DNA of 64,000 bases. Source: Siphonodentalium dalli (taxonomy: Eukaryota; Mollusca; Scaphopoda; Gadilida; Siphonodentaliidae). The notes beneath the pieces were generated by a model. That model was not told the DNA's origin, searched no databases, and worked only from the letters and a program-made list of their open reading frames with translations. Made by a program: the position numbers and the translations under genes. The stretch covers positions 201,486,690 through 201,550,689 of the forward strand of contig CP136069.1 of NCBI GenBank assembly GCA_032622095.1, written 5' to 3'. This document shows, in pieces, positions 56,527 through 64,000 of the stretch (the first letter of the stretch is position 1; the number at the start of each line of letters is the position of its first letter).

Positions 56527-59500
56527 GATATATATAACGGCCACGCATGCCAGGAGGCATATTTAACGGATATAGAGGCATGCTGAATGGTTTAGATATA
56601 TATAACCGGTCACGCTTGCCAGGAGGTATATGTTACGGATATAGAGGCATGGTGTCCGGTTTAGATATATATAACCGGCCACGCATGCCAGGAGGTATAT
56701 TTTTACGGATATAGAGGCATGCTGTCCGGTTTAGATATATATAACATGCCACGCATTTCAGGGGGCATATGTTACGGACATAGAGGAATGTTGTCCGGTT
56801 TAGATATATATAACCGACCACGCATGCCAGGAGGGATATATTACGGATATAGAGGCATGCTGTATGGTTTAGATATATATAACCGGCCCCGCATGCCAGG
56901 AGGTATATGTCACGGATATAGAGGCATGATGTCCGGCTTAGATATATATAACCGGCCACGCATGCCAGGAGGCATCTTTTTCGGATAGAGAGGCATGACG
57001 TTCGGTTTAGATATATATAACCGGCCACGCATGTCATGAGGCATATTTTACGGATATAGAGGCATGCTGTCCAGTTTAGATATATATAACCGGCCACGCA
57101 TGTCAGGAGGCTTATTTTACGGATATAGAGGCATGGTGTCCGGTTTAGATATATATAACCGGCCACGCATGCCAGGATGCATATGTTACGGATATAGAGG
57201 CATGCTGTATGGTTTAGATATATATAACCGGCCACGCATGCCAGAAGGTATATGTTACGGATATAGAGGCATGCTGTATGGTTTATATATATATAACCGG
57301 CCACGCATGTCAGGAGGTATATGTTACGGATATAGAGGCATGCTGTATGGTTTATATATATATATATAACCGGCCACGCATGCCAGGAGGTATATGTTAC
57401 GGATATAGAGGCATGCTGTATGGTTTATATATATATAACCGGCCACGCATGTCAGGAGGTATATGTTACGGATATAGAGGCATGCTGTATGGTTTATATA
57501 TATATAACCGACCACGCATGTCAGGAGGTATATGTTACGGATAAAGAGGCATGCTGTATGGTTTAGATATATATAACCGGCCACGCATGTCAGGAGGTAT
57601 ATGTTACGGATATAGAGGCATGCTGTATGGTTTATATATATATAACCGGCCACGCATGCCAGGAGGTATATGTTATGGATATAGAGGCATGTTGTATGGT
57701 TTATATATATATAACCGACCACGCATGTCAGGAGGTATATGTTATGGATATAGAGGCATGATGTCCGGTTTATATATATATATAACCGACCACGCATGCC
57801 AGGAGGTATATGTTATGGATATAGAGGCATGATGTCCGGTTTATATATATATAACCGACCACGCATGCCAGGAGGTATATGTTACGGATATAGAGGCATG
57901 ACGTCTGGTTTATATATATATAACCGACCACGCATGCCAGGAGGTATATTTTAAGGATATAGAGGCATGCTGTATGGTTTATATATATGTAACCCGCCAC
58001 GCATGCCAGGAGGTATATGTTACGGATATAGAGGCATGCTGTGTGGTTTAGATATATATAACCGACCACGCATGCCAGGAGGTATATGTTACGGATATAG
58101 AGGCATGCTGTGTGGTTTATATATACATAACCGGCCACGCATGCCAGGAGGAATATTTTAAGGATATAGAGGCATGGTGTCCGGTTTATATATATATAAC
58201 CGACCACGTATGCCAGGAGGTATATGTTACGGATATAGAGGCATGCTGTATGGTTTATATATATATAACCGACCACGCATGTCAGGAGGTATATGTTACG
58301 GATATAGAGGCATGCTGTATGGTTTATATGTATATAACCGACCACACATGTCAGGAGGTATATGTTACGGATATAGAGGCATGCTGTATGGTTTATATAT
58401 ATATAACCGACCACGCATGTCAGGAGGTATATGTTACGGATATAGAGGCATGCTGTGTGGTTTAGATATATATAACCGGCCACGCATGTCAGGAGGTATA
58501 TGTTACGGATATAGAGGCATGCTGTATGGTTTATATATATATAACCGACCACGCATGTCAGGAGGTATATTTTACGGATATAGAGGCATGCTGTATGGTT
58601 TATATATATATAACCGACCATGCATGTCAGGAGGTATATGTTATGGATATAGAGGCATGCTGTATGGTTTATATATATATAACCGACCACGCATGCCAGG
58701 AGGTATATGTTACGGATATAGAGGCATGCTGTATGGTTTATATATATATATATATATAACCGGCCACGCATGTCAGGAGGTATATGTTACGGATATAGAG
58801 GCATGCTGTATGGTTTATATTTATATAACCGACCACGCATGTCAGGAGGTATATTTTACGGATATAGAGGCATGCTGTATGGTTTATATGTATATAACCG
58901 ACCACGCATGTCAGGAGGTACATGTTATGGATATAGAGGCATGCTGTATGGTTTATATATATATAACCGACCACGCATGTCAGGAGATATATGTTACGGA
59001 TATAGAGGCATGCTGTATGGTTTATAAATATATAACCGACCACGCATGTCAGGAGGTATATGTTACGGATATAGAGGCATGCTGTATGGTTTATATATAT
59101 ATAACCGACCACGCATGTCAGGAGGTATATGTTATGGATATAGAGGCATGCTGTATGGTTTATATATATATAACCGGCCACGCATGCCAGGAGGTATATG
59201 TCACGGATATAGAGGCATGCTGTATGGTTTATATATATATGTATATAACCGACCACGCATGCCAGGAGGTATATGTTACGGATATAGAGGCATGCTGTAT
59301 GGTTTAGATATATATAACCGGTCACGCATGTCAGGAGGTATATGTTACGGATATAGAGGCATGCTGTATGGTTTATATATATATAACCGGCCACGCATGC
59401 CAGGAGGCATATTTTACGGATATAGAGGCATGCTGTATGGTTTATATATATATAACCGGCCACGCATGCCAGGAGGCATATTTTACGGATATAGAGGCAT

Positions 59501-62500
59501 GCTGTATGGTTTATATATATATAACCGGCCACGCATGCCAGGAGGTATATGTTACGGATATAGAGGCATGCTGTGTGGTTTAGATATATATAACCGGCCA
59601 CGCATGTCAGGAGGTATATGTTACGGATATAGAGGCATGACGTCCGGTTTATATATATGTAACCGACCACGCATGCCAGGAGGTATATGTTACGGATATA
59701 GAGGCATGCTGTATGGTTTATATATATATAACCGACCACGCATGCCAGGAGGTATATGTTACGGATATAGACGCATGCTGTATGGTTTATATATATATAA
59801 CCGACCACGCATGTCAGGAGGTATATGTTACGGATATAGAGGCATGGTGTGTGGTTTATATATATATAACCGACCACGCATGTCAGGAGGTATATGTTAC
59901 GGATATAGTGGCATGACGTCCGGTTTATATATATATAACCGACCACGCATGCCAGGAGGTATATGTTACGGATATAGAGGCATGCTGTATGGTTTATATA
60001 TATATAACCGACCACGCATGTCAGGAGGTATATGTTACGGATATAGAGGCATGGTGTGTGGTTTATATATATATAACCGGCCACGCATGCCATGAGGTAT
60101 ATGATACGGCTATAGAGACATGCTGTGTGGTTTATATATATATAACCGACCACGCCTGTCAGGAGGTATATGTTACGGATATAGAGGCATGACGTCCGGT
60201 TTATATATATATAACCGACCACGCATGCCAGGAGGTATATGTTACGGATATAGAGGCAATGACGTCCGGTTTATATGTATATAACCGACCACGCATGCCA
60301 GGAGGTATATGTTACGGATATAGAGGCATGCTGTCCGGTTTATATATATATAACCGACCACGCATGCCAGGAGGTATATGTTACGGATATAGAGGCATGC
60401 TGTATGGTTTAGATATATATAACCGGCCACGCATGCCAGGAGGTATATGTTACGGATATAGAGGCATGCTGTATGGTTTAGATATATATAACCGGCCACG
60501 CATTCCAGGAGGTATATGTTACGGATATAGAGGCATGGTGTCCGGTTTATATATATATAACCGGCCACGCATGCCAGGAGGTATATGTTACGGATATAGA
60601 GGCATGCTGTATGGTTTAGATATATATAACCGGCCACGCATGCCAGGAGGTATATGTTACAGATATAGAGGCATGGTGTCCGGTTTATATATATATAACC
60701 GGCCACGCATGCCAGGAGGTATATGTTACGGATATAGAGGCATGCTGTATGGTTTATATATATATAACCGGCCACGCATGCCAGGAGGCATATGTTACGG
60801 ATATAGAGGCATGCTGTATGGTTTATATATATATAACCGGCCACGCATGCCAGGAGGCATATGCTATGGATATAGAGGCATGCTGTATGGTTTATATATA
60901 TATAACCGGCCACGCATGCCAGGAGGTATATGTTACGGATATAGAGGCATGCTGTATTGTTTATATATATATAACCGACCACGCATGTCAGGAGGTATAT
61001 GTTACGGATATAGAGGCATGCTGTATGGTTTATATATATATAACCGACCACGCATGCCAGGAGGTATATGTTATGGATATAGAGGCATGCTGTATGGTTT
61101 ATATATATATAACCGACCACGCATGCCAGGAGGCATATTTTATGGATATAGAGGCATGCTGTATGGTTTATATATATATAACCGACCACGCATGCCAGGA
61201 GGCATATGTTGCGGATAGAGAGGCATGCTGTGTGGTTTAGATATATATAACCGGCCACGCATGCCAGGAGGCATATTTAACGGATATAGAGGCATGCTGT
61301 ATGGTTTAGATATATATAACAGGCCACGCATGCCAGGAGGCAATTTTAAGGATATAGAGGCATGGTGTCCGGTTTAGATATATATAACTGACCATGCATG
61401 CCAGGAGGCATATTTTACGGATATAGAGGCATGCTGTCCGGTTTAGATATATATAACGGCCACGCATGCCAGGAGGCATATTTTACGGATATAGAGGCAT
61501 GCTGTCCGGTTTAGATATATATAACATGCCACGCATGCAATGAGGCATATTTTTCGGATATAGAGGCATGCTGTCCGGTTTAGATATATATAACGGCCAC
61601 GCATGCCAGGAGGCATATTTAACGGATATAGAGGCATGCTGAATGGTTTAGATATATATAACCGGTCACGCTTGCCAGGAGGTATATGTTACGGATATAG
61701 AGGCATGGTGTCCGGTTTAGATATATATAACCGGCCACGCATGCCAGGAGGTATATTTTACGGATATAGAGGCATGCTGTCCGGTTTAGATATATATAAC
61801 ATGCCACGCATTTCAGGGGGCATATGTTACGGACATAGAGGAATGGTGTCCGGTTTAGATATATATAACCGACCACGCATGCCAAGAGGCATATTTTACG
61901 GATATAGAGGCATGCTGTATGGTTTAGATATATATAACCGGCCCCGCATGCCAGGAGGTATATGTTACGGATATAGAGGCATGATGTCCGGCTTAGATAT
62001 ATATAACCGGCCACGCATGCCAGGAGGCATCTTTTACGGATAGAGAGGCATGACGTTCGGTTTATATATATATAACCGGCCACGCATGTCATGAGGCATA
62101 TTTTACGGATATAGAGGCATGCTGTCCAGTTTAGATATATATAACCGGCCACGCATGTCAGGAGGCGTATTTTACGGATATAGAGGCATGGTGTCCGGTT
62201 TAGATATATATAACCGGCCACGCATGCCAGGATGCATATGTTACGGATATAGAGGCATGCTGTATGGTTTAGATATATATAACCGGCCACGCATGCCAGG
62301 AGGCGTATTTTACGGATAGAGAGGCATGACGTTCGGTTTAGATATATATAACCGGCCACGCATGCCAGGAGGCATATGTTACGGATATAGAGGCATGCTG
62401 TATGGTTTAGATATATATAACCGGCCACGCATGCCAGGAGGAATATTTTACGGATATAGAGGCATGACGTTCGGTTTAGATATATATAACCGGCCACGCA

Positions 62501-62651
62501 TGCCATGAGGCATATGTTACGGATATAGAGGGATGCTGTATGGTTTAGATATATATAACCGGCCACGCATGCCAGGAGGTATATGTTACGGATATTGAGC
62601 ATGATGTCCGGTTTAGATATATATATATATATATAACAGGCCACGCATGCC
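56527..62651. repeat. right diverged edge of the 69-bp array
   Basis: About 56600-57300 and 61640-62330 are diverged copies of each other, and 57400-61500 is a diverged relative of about 35000-39250. Units near the end again carry TTTAGATATATA, GGCATATTTTACGG and ACGTTCGG variants, as in the left edge. The last unit has a long TA tract and stops inside CACGCATGCCA. Confidence 0.82.
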
Positions 62652-64000
62652 ACACTGTAAATACGAATTGACGTTATATGCGTTTATCAGACATTAATGT
62701 GTGTACAAGACTTTCAGAACTTAAACGGATTGTTTAATATTTCAATGCATTTTTGCGTTCGTGTTTATTTTCTGGTGTATATTAATTAAGTGTTTAACTA
62801 GCTGCACCATATGTCCAATCACAAGTGTTTGTATCAATTGTCTTAACTCCCAATTTAGAAGAAAAACGTACACAATTGCAATCAGTACATGTGATTGAAC
62901 GCGTAAGCATTTTTCCACCGGTTGTTAGGTCGCCTGCTGGTGGATTATAATACTAACTTAGTGCCCCAATTCAGTACATCATGCATGTAGATTAAGGTCT
63001 GCCTGTTATAGGGATATAGTTCACTAAACTTAGTAAAGTATATAAAATATATGTGCATGCGTTACATCTAATATTTCAAATGAGTTAAATATGCGTGGAA
63101 TTAGGATCAATGGTTGCAGTTATATTCTGTATCTGATCATTTTTCACAACGATGGAAAATCTCGACCTGTTACAGGACCTAAACCTAAACGAGGCGTTTA
63201 TTCAATGGGCAATACAATAGCCATATTGGCATTTAAGCGATATCACGGAAATGCGATTCTGTAGTTGTAAACAAAGCCTGCATCGTGTTACTTAGAATAT
63301 AAGCCACTTGATTGCCTCGGTTTTTAAACATAGGTTCGCGTCCCATGCATTGATGTGTATATCGTTGAATACTGGGGTAGATCAATACCTAGCTAACATT
63401 ATCCGAATTTATCCTAAATAGCAATAATAATAAAAAAGAAGAAATAAAAGAAGGAAAACAAGTTGTAACCTACGTATATATGGCTTTGTGTAGATGCGCT
63501 TCCTTTGGTAACACATTGGATATGATATATTAATTAAAGCGAAACACACTCCACACCTCAATATATCAAAATACGTGGACACATATAAATAAGTGTGCTA
63601 TGTGTGCTTCGGGAAGTCTTTTAATGTGAACGAAATTGTCGTCTCAGAAGAAAAAAGTGTTTCGCTTCTACGCTCCTCCCATTCTACATTACACAACATT
63701 AAAACCATTACTTGTTATTTCTCCCCGAAATGTATAGCAAAATAAAGAGCGATTGTTTGGAAAGTTCGAAAGAGCTAAGAAATTCCCATTACTTCTGGAA
63801 GTCTATTCAGAGAAAGTATATCGAGTAATATATAATTATTTGGCGCTTTTATCAATGGTAATGATGGGAGAAGTCTATAGGTGTATCATAACGCTACACT
63901 ATATAAAATACATCGACAGATGGAACATATCACACGTACTCATATGTACTCGGATACAGCAAGTAGCCCTGCTTACGTTATATTATACATAAATTGAATT
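62652..64000. other. AT-rich unique sequence, no recognised gene
   Basis: This is the flank to the right of the array. It has a purine-rich A/G stretch at about 63421-63460. A plus-strand open frame at 63753-63992 shows no motif, and no cadherin-like exon is seen on the minus strand. If the cadherin gene continues, its next exon lies beyond this window or is too short or diverged to recognise. Confidence 0.6.

Larger units (their letters stand above)
13938..62651. repeat. giant 69-bp minisatellite array, about 700 units
   Basis: A single uninterrupted tandem array of 48.7 kb. The unit, in order on the plus strand, is AACCGGCCACGCATGCCAGG, then AGGTATATGTTACGGATATA, then GAGGCATGCTGTATGG, then TTTATATATATAT. 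Common variants are CCGACC for CCGGCC, ATGTC for ATGCC, GGCATATTTTACGG for GGTATATGTTACGG, CTGTCC, CTGTGT or ATGTCC for CTGTAT, and TTTAGATATA for TTTATATATA. The TA tract changes length from unit to unit. 48,714 / 69 is about 706 copies. The array begins within TTTTAGCCATATAACCGACC and ends at CACGCATGCCA/CACTG, with unique DNA on both sides. Open frames on both strands follow from the 3 x 23 unit length and are not annotated as genes. Confidence 0.97.

Noticed and set aside
13938-62651. CRISPR-like array
   Set aside because: There are no unique spacers: the whole 69-bp unit repeats, and the context is an animal gene.
13938-62651. AGGAGG followed by ATG in each unit, resembling a bacterial ribosome-binding site
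   Set aside because: The reading after ATG is only four codons (MLRI then stop), and the genome is eukaryotic, so the match is by chance and copied by the repeat.
13906-62653. Dozens of long open frames within the 69-bp array on both strands
   Set aside because: They follow automatically from a 69-bp unit with few stops. They overlap on both strands, start and stop at TA-length changes, and have no signal peptide, domain or splice context.
63753-63992. Plus-strand open frame of 79 codons at the right end
   Set aside because: It lies in AT-rich DNA, with no motif and no splice or start context to support it.

Overview
The window is genomic DNA of an animal. It holds the 3' part of one multi-exon cadherin gene on the minus strand, AT-rich introns with clean GT-AG boundaries, a remnant of a non-LTR retrotransposon, MITE-like inverted repeats and two minisatellites. 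Nothing is prokaryotic. Cadherin repeats followed by a transmembrane helix point to a metazoan. The repeat style would suit a marine invertebrate such as a mollusc, but that is a weak inference.

Layout: positions 1-2550 are AT-rich with no recognisable gene. Between 2551 and 13602 lie five cadherin exons, read right to left: 13459-13602, 10505-10633, 5766-5957, 3991-4208 and 2551/2555-3288. Their intron phases agree at every junction (1, 1, 1, 0), and each predicted join rebuilds a cadherin-type motif. Together they encode about 470 residues: four cadherin repeats in series, degenerate in the first two and canonical in the third, then a membrane-proximal repeat, one transmembrane helix and a short or spliced tail. 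The 4.5-kb intron between 5958 and 10504 is about two-thirds filled by a 13-bp minisatellite (5968-8975) that reaches to within about 10 bp of the 3' splice site. The intron between 10634 and 13458 holds a TIR element, a LINE 3' remnant and a probable nested insertion.

From about 13938 to 62651 (48.7 kb, 76% of the window) there is one uninterrupted minisatellite with a 69-bp unit, roughly 700 copies. Its edges are diverged and its core is more homogeneous. It has nested higher-order repeats, including two nearly identical tandem blocks of about 17.2 kb (22117-39287 and 39359-56526). Because 69 is a multiple of 3 and the unit has few stops, long open frames of up to about 1050 codons exist on both strands. 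I treat these as by-products of the repeat, not genes. The first visible cadherin exon (13602) starts inside a domain and no earlier exon is visible before the array. If the gene is intact, the whole array therefore lies in one cadherin intron longer than about 49 kb. Positions 62652-64000 are AT-rich and show no recognisable gene.
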